Shown here piece after piece: positions 8,727 to 15,418 of a stretch of 64,000 bases of DNA. The stretch spans positions 5,474,084 through 5,538,083 of the forward strand of contig NZ_KV440949.1 in the NCBI RefSeq assembly GCF_001636315.1, written 5' to 3'. The notes beneath the pieces are model-generated. The model was not told where the DNA came from. It ran no database searches and saw only the letters and a list, made by a program, of their open reading frames with translations. A program made the position numbers and the translations under genes. Origin of the DNA: Neobacillus mesonae (GTDB lineage Bacteria > Bacillota > Bacilli > Bacillales > Cytobacillaceae). Position 1 is the first letter of the stretch. Every line of letters starts with the position of its first letter.

Positions 8727-10865
8727 TTATTTATCTTTAACTCGGAGGAGTCTTAAACCATTTAGTGTGACAATTAGAGTAGCACCCATATCTGCAAAAA
8801 TGGCAATCCACAACGTGAGCCACCCAGGAATGACTAATAACAATGCCACTAGTTTAATTCCTAAAGAAAAGGTGATGTTCTGTTTGATAATGGTTAATGC
8901 TTTTCTACTAAGCTTTACCGTAAATGGCAGTTTTCCAAGGTCATCTGCCATCAACGCAATATCAGCAGTCTCAAGGGCTGTATCTGTACCAGCTCCACCC
9001 ATAGCAATTCCGACCGTGGATGCTGCTAATGCTGGCGCATCATTTACCCCATCGCCAACCATTGCCACATGTTCATATTTACCTCTTAGCTCCTTAATAA
9101 AGGTTAATTTATCTTGAGGTAAAAGTTCTGCTTTAATATCGGAAACTCCTGCCTGTTTTCCAATCGCTTTGGCGGTTCCATAGTTATCTCCAGTTAACAT
9201 GATGGTTTTTTGAATTCCTAAAGAATGAAGTTTTTCGATGACGCCCTTACTGTTTTGTCTTAACTCATCGGCAACAGCAATTAGCCCCAATACTTCATTT
9301 GCAGTTCCAGCAACCATCACCGTTTTTCCTTGATTTTGCAGGTCAGAAATTTGGGTATTTAATTCATAGGGAATTCCTTTGGCCAGGATTTCATCAAATA
9401 ACTTAGGGCTGCCAACATAATACGTCACACCCTTGTAGATGCCTTTAACTCCTTTACCTGTAATGGAAGAGAAGTCCTCTATCGTAACACTGTGATAGAG
9501 TAATTGTTCATCTTCTGCTTTTTTCATAATAGCTGAAGCTAATGGATGCTGAGAGCCATTTTCTAATGCAGCAATAATGTTTAACAATTCATTTGAATCG
9601 ATATTTGGCTTAGGCAAGTAATCGGTAACCGCTGGAATTCCTTTCGTTAAAGTTCCCGTTTTGTCAAAGGCGATCGCTTTAATGGCTCCCATTTCTTCTA
9701 AATGAATTCCGCCTTTAATAAGTACACCATTTCGAGCAGCATTTCCAATGGCGGTTACAATCGAAACTGGTGTGGAAATCACAAGCGCACAAGGACAACC
9801 TACCACTAGAACGGCTAATCCTTGATAAATCCATTTATCCCAAGCTGCTCCAAAAAATAGCGGCGGCAAAACAGCTACACCGAGTGCAATGAGCATAATA
9901 ACGGGTGTGTAATATTTTGCGAATCGATCGACAAAAGCCTGAGACGGAGCTCTTTCAGCTTGAGCCTCTTCAACCAAATGAATAATCTTGGCAATGGTTG
10001 TGTCTTCTACCTGTTTCGTTACTTTGACTTCAAGCAATCCTTCTTCATTTAACGTTCCGGCAAACACTTCATCATCCACTGATTTTGCTGCAGGGACAGA
10101 TTCACCGGTAATCGCAGCTTGATTTACTGCCGAAAGTCCCTTTACGACTATTCCATCCATCGCAATTTTCTGTCCTGGCTTCACAATCATGATGTCGCCT
10201 ATTTGAATATCATCGACCTCAACTGTAAATTCCTTCGTTCCTCTTCGAATTAAGGCTTCCTTCGGTGCAATATCCATTAAAGAATGGATGGATTGACGAG
10301 CTTTATCCATGGAGTATGTCTCAAGCGCTTCACTGATGGCAAATAGAATCACAACAGTAGCACCCTCACCCCATTCGCCAATAAACGCAGCTCCAATGAC
10401 AGCAATCGTCATCAAGGTTCTCATATCAAACTCTAAACGAAATAAATTCTTTATTCCGGTACGAAATAGTCTATAACCGCCTACTAAAATAGATGCGCCA
10501 TAGGCTAATATCGTAGAAATACTCTCTTCACCATTTATGTGCCCTGAATACCAACCAATAAGCAAGAAAACCATTGAAACAATGACCGTTGAATGCTTTT
10601 GTAAGAACGGCTCTTTTTGCTCAACCACTTTTTGTTTCTCAGGATATACTTTAATATTTTCAAAAGCTCCTGCCTTTTCTAATTCTTCAATTGATGCTTC
10701 ACCATAAACCGTTAGTTTTGAAGCACCAAAGTTTACACTTGCATTAGAAACACCATCCAGGTGTTTTACGTTCTTTTCGAACTTTGTCGCGCAGCCAGCT
10801 CAGGTGAATCCTTGAACACGGTACACGTTTTTTTCATTTGCTTTTTCTAAAGCGGCACTACTCAT
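8727..10865 (-). CDS. cadA: Cd/Zn/Pb-type P1B-ATPase CadA with in-frame UGA at the first HMA cysteine (candidate selenoprotein)
   Basis: Membrane efflux ATPase for soft divalent metals. The 712-codon frame begins at ATG 10865, overlapping the cadC stop by 8 bp, and has one internal TGA at 10802-10800 (codon 22). The context reads VQGFT-[UGA][11 protein letters not shown], where relatives have the metal-binding motif GFTCxxC of the N-terminal HMA domain. The codons after the TGA keep HMA sequence without further stops and run into TGES (about 253), the transmembrane CPC (357-359), DKTGT (401), the HP motif (440) and a C-terminal [15 protein letters not shown] typical of Zn/Cd pumps. A start at GTG 10628 would drop the HMA domain and has no good ribosome binding site. 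I read the UGA as selenocysteine (UxxC). A nonsense mutation with loss of the HMA is the alternative. Confidence 0.85.
10770..10782 (-). promoter_or_regulatory. SECIS-like hairpin downstream of the cadA UGA
   Basis: On the minus-strand mRNA, counting from the base after UGA, GUUC is at +18 to +21, loop GAAAA at +22 to +26 and GAAC at +27 to +30. Stem-loop distance fits bacterial SECIS geometry and equals that of the neighbouring lipoprotein gene. The stem is short and the loop lacks a GU pair, so this is only suggestive. Confidence 0.4.
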
Positions 10866-11226
10866 GTGATTTTCCCTCCATTTGGTGAGTGAAGGCGATT
10901 TGAATCAGTTGTCTTACATGATCATCGTCGAGTGAATAAAACACTAATTTGCCTTCTTTACGATATTTCGCTAACCCTAAATTCCGAAGTAGTCGTAAAT
11001 GATGGGATGCAGTAGCTGTTGAACTCCCTATAATATTCGCTACATCGCATACACACAACTCATCCTCTTCACATAATGCAAAGGCAATTTTAATCCTAGT
11101 GTCATCAGACAACGCTTTAAATATTTGTGAAACGTTTATTGTGTCTTTTTGAGAAATGGCAGTTTTGACACGATTTACTTTTTCTTCATCGAAACAGGAT
11201 ATTTCACAAATATCATTATGTTTCAT
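10858..11226 (-). CDS. cadC: ArsR/SmtB family metal-responsive repressor CadC
   Basis: Winged-helix repressor that releases DNA when it binds Cd, Pb or Zn. The metal site ELCVCD is visible at about residues 55-60, followed by the recognition helix region STATASHHLRLLRNLGLAKYRKEGKLVFYSL. An N-terminal Cys (CEISC) could complete the thiolate site, as in staphylococcal CadC. The preferred start, ATG 11226 after GGAGAGGAG, gives 122 aa, the same length as the classical CadC. A longer frame from 11247 starts inside the operator and has no ribosome binding site. Its stop overlaps the cadA start, so the pump is translationally coupled to its repressor. Two palindromes flank its promoter. Confidence 0.94.
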   Translation of the reverse strand: MKHNDICEISCFDEEKVNRVKTAISQKDTINVSQIFKALSDDTRIKIAFALCEEDELCVCDVANIIGSSTATASHHLRLLRNLGLAKYRKEGKLVFYSLDDDHVRQLIQIAFTHQMEGKSHE

Positions 11227-11241
11227 ATATCTCCTCTCCTT

Positions 11242-11261
11242 ATTCAAATGTCCGTTTGAAT
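11242..11261. promoter_or_regulatory. CadC operator, proximal palindrome
   Basis: ATTCAAA-TGTCCG-TTTGAAT, perfect 7-bp arms, lying between the -10 box and the cadC ribosome binding site. The half site TCAAA/TTTGA matches the CadC/SmtB operator type. Confidence 0.75.
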
Positions 11262-11264
11262 ATT

Positions 11265-11293
11265 AGTATATGATGTAAAAATAAAATGGTCAA
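11265..11293 (-). promoter_or_regulatory. Sigma-A promoter of cadC-cadA
   Basis: Minus strand TTGACC (11293-11288), exactly 17-bp spacer, TATACT (11270-11265). The -35 box overlaps the distal palindrome and the -10 box abuts the proximal one, so a bound repressor would block polymerase. Confidence 0.8.
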
Positions 11294-11305
11294 ATAATTA
11301 TTTGA
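11290..11305. promoter_or_regulatory. CadC operator, distal palindrome
   Basis: TCAAATAATTATTTGA, a perfect 16-bp palindrome closely matching the known CadC operator core TCAAATA-N-TATTTGA. It overlaps the -35 box of cadC and also lies upstream of the divergent lipoprotein gene. Confidence 0.8.
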
Positions 11306-11357
11306 ATGTTAAAAAATAAACCCTAATGTGGTGAATTTCTAGTTTCTTATGTAATTA

Positions 11358-11386
11358 TTGAATCTATAAATAAAAGCAATTATTCT
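11358..11386 (+). promoter_or_regulatory. Likely promoter of the PCYCGC lipoprotein gene
   Basis: TTGAAT, 17-bp spacer, TATTCT, about 40 bp before the start codon. It is about 50 bp from the distal cad operator, so co-regulation with cadCA by CadC is possible but not shown. Confidence 0.5.
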
Positions 11387-11428
11387 AATATGTAAAGCGT
11401 TGTATTAGTAGAAAGAAAGGAAGGTTGG

Positions 11429-11923
11429 ATGAAAAAGTATTTATTCCCTACTTTGTTTATCTTTTCTTTAGTAACTGGTTGTTCTTCATCAGGAGATGAG
11501 TCATTTAAGGAAGAGCATTCTAGCAGTCAAAACCAAGAGCAAAGTGCTTCTGCTTTAACGTATAAAATAGGCAGTGTTGATTGGTCCGCCGTCACTACAT
11601 ATAGTGATAGTCCGAAAGTGTTAGAAGCCTACCAGTTTGCAGTAGAACATCCTGAAGTACTCAATTATATGCCTTGTTATTGTGGATGTTACGAGGAGGA
11701 GGGTCATACAAGCAATACCAATTGTTTTGTTGACAACGTAAATGGAAATACGGTCACACTTGATACAATGGGTTTTGGCTGAGGGGTCTGCGTTGACATA
11801 GCCCGTGAGGCTAAATCAGAGTTTAAAAAAGGAACACCATTAGAAGACATCCGAAAAATGATAGACGAAAAATATAAAGGAACTGGAACACCATCAACAC
11901 CTACACCTATGCCTAAGGCTTAA
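11429..11923 (+). CDS. PCYCGC-motif lipoprotein with in-frame UGA in its second CxxC-type motif (candidate selenoprotein)
   Basis: Surface lipoprotein of the PCYCGC family, whose function is unknown but whose conserved cysteines suggest thiol or metal chemistry outside the membrane. The signal peptide ends in a lipobox (VTGC), then comes a Ser/Gln-rich linker, the signature YMPCYCGCYEEEGHTSN near residue 75, and DTMGFG-[UGA]-GVCVDIAREA. The TGA is codon 118 (11780-11782), where relatives have the first Cys of GCGVC. The frame after the TGA continues with family sequence (EFKKGTPLEDIRKMIDEKY) to a normal TAA at 11921. RBS GAAAGGAAGG precedes ATG 11429. Read through, the protein is 164 aa; stopped at the UGA it would be 117 aa and lack the conserved C-terminus. 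Selenocysteine is the best reading. Confidence 0.87.
11793..11819 (+). promoter_or_regulatory. SECIS-like hairpin downstream of the lipoprotein UGA
   Basis: UUGA / UAGCC / loop CGUGA / GGCUA / UCAG, with a 2x2 internal loop between the two stems. The upper stem starts 17 nt after the UGA and the loop starts at +22, with G as its second base and a GU inside it. These features agree with the bacterial SECIS pattern (loop about 16-37 nt after UGA, early G in the loop). Confidence 0.6.
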
Positions 11924-11945
11924 AAAACACAAGAAAAAGGAAAAT

Positions 11946-11995
11946 GGGGTCAGTCTCTCGGTACTTTAAATCTTTGGTACCCAGGGGACTGCCCC
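11946..11995. terminator. GGGGTCAGTC-family hairpin after the PCYCGC gene
   Basis: GGGGTCAGTCTCTCGGTAC, AT-rich loop, GGTACCCAGGGGACTGCCCC, followed by CTTTTT. Variant member of the repeat family, here with a proper T-run, so it works as a terminator for the lipoprotein gene. Confidence 0.75.
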
Positions 11996-12006
11996 CTTTT
12001 TCCGTT

Positions 12007-12087
12007 TTAAATTTCGATTTGATGAATGATATTCCCATTTGTTCGGATGAACTTTATTAAATCTCCATTTCAAATCCAGACGGTTAT
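12007..12087 (-). pseudogene. Remnant of a YbaK/ProX-type gene 3' end
   Basis: Minus-strand codons read TVWI-stop-NGDLIKFIRTNGNIIHQIEI-stop. This matches the C-terminus of the intact gene at 17094 (ATIWISYGDLIKFIRMNGNNICHIEI). Only the last ~26 codons survive, with an internal stop. It is evidence of a former second copy or of a duplication followed by decay. Confidence 0.7.
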
Positions 12088-12170
12088 ACATAATCGATTC
12101 GTCGTTTATCTTTATAAAATGTGGGTATTATACACATACAACAATACATTTTTCAAAGAAAGAAGGGATT

Positions 12171-12326
12171 ATGTTGATTTGGACAATAATTGGTTTATTA
12201 CTTTTATTTTGGGTTCTTGGGCTTGTTTTCCATGTTGCAGGAGGACTTATTCACCTTTTACTCGTAGTGGCTGTCGTAGTGTTCATTATTAAATTATTTA
12301 CAGGCAGGACGAATAATAGAGCCTAA
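12171..12326 (+). CDS. Small two-helix membrane protein, lmo0937 family
   Basis: A 51-residue protein beginning MLIWTIIGLLLLFWVLGLVFHVAGGLIHLLLV and ending KLFTGRTNNRA. Two closely spaced hydrophobic helices with a GG/H turn are characteristic of the lmo0937 family of small envelope proteins, whose role is unknown. It has a good ribosome binding site (GAAGGGA) 3 nt before ATG 12171. No operon partner: the next genes on either side face away or are far. Overlapping longer frames in other phases are shadows. Confidence 0.85.
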   Translation: MLIWTIIGLLLLFWVLGLVFHVAGGLIHLLLVVAVVVFIIKLFTGRTNNRA

Positions 12327-12445
12327 GCACAGTCATTTTTTGTTAAGTAGGACAGAGAGCGTAAGACCATTCTGTACAAAAAGTAAACAACGATGATCTC
12401 GCCGATAAGTGGTCACCGAAAAGTTTCGAAGAATGGCAGAAAAGA

Positions 12446-12486
12446 ATCAGCCCCCCATTATAGCTTACATTCAACGGGGGGCTGAT
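12446..12486. repeat. ATCAGCCCCCC hairpin, related to the GGGGTCAGTC family
   Basis: ATCAGCCCCCC, 19-nt loop, GGGGGGCTGAT: an 11-bp perfect stem. Inverted relative of the main repeat family, with no T-run. It lies downstream of the lmo0937 gene. Confidence 0.65.
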
Positions 12487-12684
12487 CAACAATAGGCCTG
12501 TCTAAAGTCAAGAGCAATTCTTGCTTCATCCTTAACGACTCAATCAACTGCCCTCAGTACATTCTCCAACCTGTCTCCCCCTACGATCCGTGCAAGATTA
12601 GGGGGTACAACTTCAATAATCTGACATAGATAGTTTATTTCATTGAACGCAAAGTGACGTAACTCTCTTGAACTTTGAATAATT
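12486..12684 (-). pseudogene. Decayed protein-like reading frame with an internal TGA
   Basis: The minus-strand frame after the YdeI-like gene reads RELRHFAFNEINYLC..., then ...ENVLRAVD-[TGA]-VVKDEARIALDFRQAYC-stop. Composition looks coding, but there is no start codon with a ribosome binding site and I recognise no family. The TGA context lacks the CxxC pattern seen at the cad locus, so a mutated Trp or other codon is more likely than selenocysteine. Confidence 0.35.
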
Positions 12685-12691
12685 TATTTTC

Positions 12692-13342
12692 TTATCGAAT
12701 GGACTTGTGCGAGCCGTCACAGTTAGGTGGCTTTTGGGATAGTCCACAAGTGCAATCATTTAAACCCTTACCATCAAGAATTCGCTGCATATACTTTTCA
12801 ACCCTTGCCGTCCGAGTTTTGGATTGTTTCGGTGCTGAAAAATAAAGAATGTATGCTCTTTGTCGTCCCAGCGTTAATGTCTCAAAAGCAGTTTTAAAGT
12901 CAGGAAGCTGCTCTAACTTATTTTGTAATTCTTCCGGAATGGTTACGGGCTCCTTTTTGATTTCCACTTTCAACCCGGCATTTTCCACTTCAATGGCTTC
13001 CTTGATGTAGGCTTTCACAATGGGTTCCATCTCAGCTATTTCTTGCACATTAGTAAATCGAATCTGCCTCCCCGCCTGCGTATTCTCCCCAGGTTTACTC
13101 AGGATACCATTAGCATCCTTTAACAAAGCACCTTTGAAAAAACCAAGTGCAAAGTAGTCTTTAAATCCCTGTATGATCACTATGTTATTTTTCTGAAACG
13201 TGTAACAAGGAATACGCCACTTCAATTCCTCTTCTAGCCCACAGTCAAGAATGATCATTCTCAATTTTTTCATTTCTTCCTGCCACTTTTGGGCCTTATC
13301 TATAAATTCATCAACCTTCGGATTCAATCTATTAATCTTCAT
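12692..13342 (-). CDS. YdeI/OmpD-associated (DUF1801) family protein with C-terminal CDGSH-type motif
   Basis: Cytoplasmic protein of 216 aa. Residues 1-115 resemble DUF1801 (ELKWRIPCYTF, GFKDYFALGFFKGALL). The central part PVTIPEELQNKLEQLPDFKTAFETLTLGRQRAYILYFSAPKQSKTRTARVEKYMQRILDGKGLND is the YdeI/OmdA segment. It then adds CTCGLSQKPPNCDGSH, which satisfies the CDGSH iron-sulfur pattern C-x-C-x2-S-x3-P-x-C-D-G-x-H. That suggests a bound 2Fe-2S cluster, but the biochemical role is unknown. Start is ATG 13342 after GGGGTG; the TTG one codon earlier is less likely. Confidence 0.88.
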   Translation of the reverse strand: MKINRLNPKVDEFIDKAQKWQEEMKKLRMIILDCGLEEELKWRIPCYTFQKNNIVIIQGFKDYFALGFFKGALLKDANGILSKPGENTQAGRQIRFTNVQEIAEMEPIVKAYIKEAIEVENAGLKVEIKKEPVTIPEELQNKLEQLPDFKTAFETLTLGRQRAYILYFSAPKQSKTRTARVEKYMQRILDGKGLNDCTCGLSQKPPNCDGSHKSIR

Positions 13343-13860
13343 CAAGGAACACCCCTGTAAAATTTTTTAGATTTTGTTTGGAGAGTTATAGGAAACTTAT
13401 TTTCGCCAAGGCAATTTGGAAGCATGGGATAATTAGATTAAACTAAACCATTTATACACTAGTCAAGTTATGTTAATGATCTATCGATCCCCTTATCCAA
13501 AGGAACATAAATTTTCCTTTTATAAAGGATTATTTTTTATTGTATATGAATTAGACTTCCAAATAAATATACGAATTGGTATGTATGAATCACTGTTAAT
13601 AGTATTTTACATATTTATGAAGGGTAATTGAAATCCATTGTAGAATTTCTAAGTAAGTTAATTAATTCGAATAGAGATGAGGAGCTTAATGAACATAAGG
13701 TTAATAGGAGTAACAGAAAACATTTCTTTAAGATGTTCTCAAATTTGAAGTCGTGTCATTTAATACAATGATCAAACAGGTGAAGTAGAGAAAGGTCATC
13801 ACGACGAATTTGTTCATTGTTATAACGTAAGTCACCTAATCTACTAAAAAAGGAGACCAT
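13343..13860. other. Intergenic stretch between divergent ydeI-like and alkA-like genes
   Basis: AT-rich, about 520 bp, holding both promoters. No open frame, repeat or hairpin that I can support. Confidence 0.4.
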
Positions 13861-14508
13861 ATGCTGGACAAATATAAGATATTATCTGATAATGACCCTA
13901 TTTTAGGAAAATTTATAAGTATGATCGGTGAATTGGATTTAAAAAAGATACAAGATTATTATTCTTCTCTGTTACGCTCGATAATTGGGCAACAACTTTC
14001 TGCAAAAGCTGCTGCCACTATTTTTGGCCGCTTCACCCAATTAACAAATGGTAATTTCACGCCTTCAAAGATTCTTTCATTACCAGATGAAGAAATAAGA
14101 GGAATTGGTATTTCTTATCCAAAAATAAAATACATGAAAGATTTATCGCAAAAAGTCCTTGATAAGGAAATTGATTTTGATACACTGGATCAGCTTGATA
14201 ATCAAAATGTAATTGCCGCTCTTACAAATGTAAAAGGAATCGGTAAATGGACAGCAGAAATGTTTTTAATATTTTCGCTTGGCAGAGAAAACGTCTTATC
14301 CCTTCTTGACGTTGGGCTGCAGCGTGGTGCAAAGTGGCTATACAATTCAACAGATGAAAAAATTTTGGAAATAAAGGGTCAAAATTGGGAACCTTATCAA
14401 TCTATTGTTTCTTTATATTTATGGGAAGCTGTGAACCGTAGCCTTGTAACTACATATAAATCATTCGATGATTATATTCAGACGATAGAAAGTGAAATCT
14501 ATAAGTAA
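13861..14508 (+). CDS. DNA-3-methyladenine glycosylase II (AlkA-like, HhH-GPD)
   Basis: Base-excision repair enzyme removing alkylated purines from DNA. The helix-hairpin-helix and GPD loop are clear at about residues 122-160: LTNVKGIGKWTAEMFLIFSLGRENVLSLLDVGLQRG, with the catalytic Asp in LLDVG. The N-terminal SLLRSIIGQQLSAKAAATIFGRF is also typical. At 215 aa it is a short AlkA of the Bacillus type, lacking an Ada-like methyltransferase domain. RBS AAAAAAGGAG precedes ATG. Monocistronic, ending in a pair of hairpins. Confidence 0.92.
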   Translation: MLDKYKILSDNDPILGKFISMIGELDLKKIQDYYSSLLRSIIGQQLSAKAAATIFGRFTQLTNGNFTPSKILSLPDEEIRGIGISYPKIKYMKDLSQKVLDKEIDFDTLDQLDNQNVIAALTNVKGIGKWTAEMFLIFSLGRENVLSLLDVGLQRGAKWLYNSTDEKILEIKGQNWEPYQSIVSLYLWEAVNRSLVTTYKSFDDYIQTIESEIYK

Positions 14509-14525
14509 GAAGACGTTGGAAAAAT

Positions 14526-14558
14526 ACTAATGTGTTCTCTTCAGGAGGACACATTAGT
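14526..14558. repeat. 14-bp inverted repeat after the AlkA-like gene
   Basis: ACTAATGTGTTCTC / loop TTCAG / GAGGACACATTAGT pair over 14 bp with one G-T. No T-run follows, but a true terminator hairpin lies 8 bp further on. Confidence 0.6.
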
Positions 14559-14566
14559 AAAATCAC

Positions 14567-14602
14567 AGACCATTTCACTTAAACGAAATGGTCTATTTTT
14601 AT
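14567..14602 (+). terminator. Terminator of the AlkA-like gene
   Basis: AGACCATTTC, 8-nt loop, GAAATGGTCT followed by ATTTTTATT. Confidence 0.85.
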
Positions 14603-14717
14603 TGATCCTTTTATATAGCTCAGACCTTTTAACGGTCCCTCTGTTTAACTCTACGGAGCGTTTGTTGCTTCGTTACATTTAAAGAATTAAGATGACATTA
14701 GAGTAGGAGGAGATTTG

Positions 14718-15302
14718 ATGGATAATCGTAAAATAGGGGAGTTAATTTTAAATTTACGGAAGGAAAAGGGAATGACACAGAAACAATTAGCAGATCAAAT
14801 GAATATTTCTGATCGAACGATTTCAAAATGGGAGCGTGGGTACGGCTGTCCAGATATCACGCTCTTACCAAGTTTATCAACCCTCCTTGGTGTAAATATC
14901 GAATATATTTTAGATGGTGAATTATCGTCGAATGAATTTATAGGAGGAAATATGAAAAAGTCAAATTATTTTGTCTGTCCGACATGTAATAATATTGGAC
15001 TTTCAACTGGAAATATGACCCTATCTTGTTGCGGAAGAAAGTTAGAACCATTAGTAGCAAAGAAAGCCACGGATGATGAAAGGCTGTCCATATCTGAAAT
15101 TGATAACGAATGGTTTATTTCGAGCGAGCATCCAATGACAAAAGAAAATTATATTTCATTTATTGCTTTTGCTACAGGTGACCAAGTACAAATAATTAAA
15201 CAGTATCCCGAATGGAGTTTACAAACACGTATCCCGAAACGTAAACACGGCAAACTGTTATGGTATGATACTCAATTCGGGTTATTTTATCAACTTATCT
15301 AA
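14718..15302 (+). CDS. XRE-type helix-turn-helix regulator with Cys-rich C-terminal part
   Basis: Probable DNA-binding regulator. Residues 5-60 form a classical HTH_3 domain (GELILNLRKEKGMTQKQLADQMNISDRTISKWERGYGCPDITLLPSLSTLLGV). A zinc-ribbon-like segment follows: CPTCNNIGLSTGNMTLSCCGRKL with CxxC and CC pairs. The remaining ~90 residues (EWFISSEHPMTKENYISFIAFATGDQVQ...) resemble a desulfoferrodoxin-like or ligand-sensing fold, which I cannot name with certainty. Start is ATG 14718 after GGAGGAG. The MATE exporter gene follows 116 bp downstream on the same strand and is the likely target. Confidence 0.85.
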   Translation: MDNRKIGELILNLRKEKGMTQKQLADQMNISDRTISKWERGYGCPDITLLPSLSTLLGVNIEYILDGELSSNEFIGGNMKKSNYFVCPTCNNIGLSTGNMTLSCCGRKLEPLVAKKATDDERLSISEIDNEWFISSEHPMTKENYISFIAFATGDQVQIIKQYPEWSLQTRIPKRKHGKLLWYDTQFGLFYQLI

Positions 15303-15418
15303 AAAATTTGGATAATGGTAAATCTCGGTTATGAATTAAACATTATGTCTTTATTATTTAGCTTCCCCCACTTCTTTGACATGTGTTGAATTCTTTTGAA
15401 ACGAAGGGGTTAATTGTA

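Noticed and set aside
8727-10628. Annotating cadA as a shorter ATPase starting at GTG 10628
   Set aside because: It would lack the HMA domain, has no ribosome binding site, and leaves about 57 upstream codons of intact HMA sequence in frame unexplained; the overlap with cadC supports the start at 10865.
11429-11782. Annotating the PCYCGC protein as ending at TGA 11780
   Set aside because: The family sequence continues in the same frame for 46 more codons to a normal stop and terminator, so a 117-residue product is not the natural gene end.
12026-12292. 88-codon plus-strand frame
   Set aside because: It runs antisense to the YbaK relic and out of frame with the clear lmo0937-type gene at 12171; no ribosome binding site.
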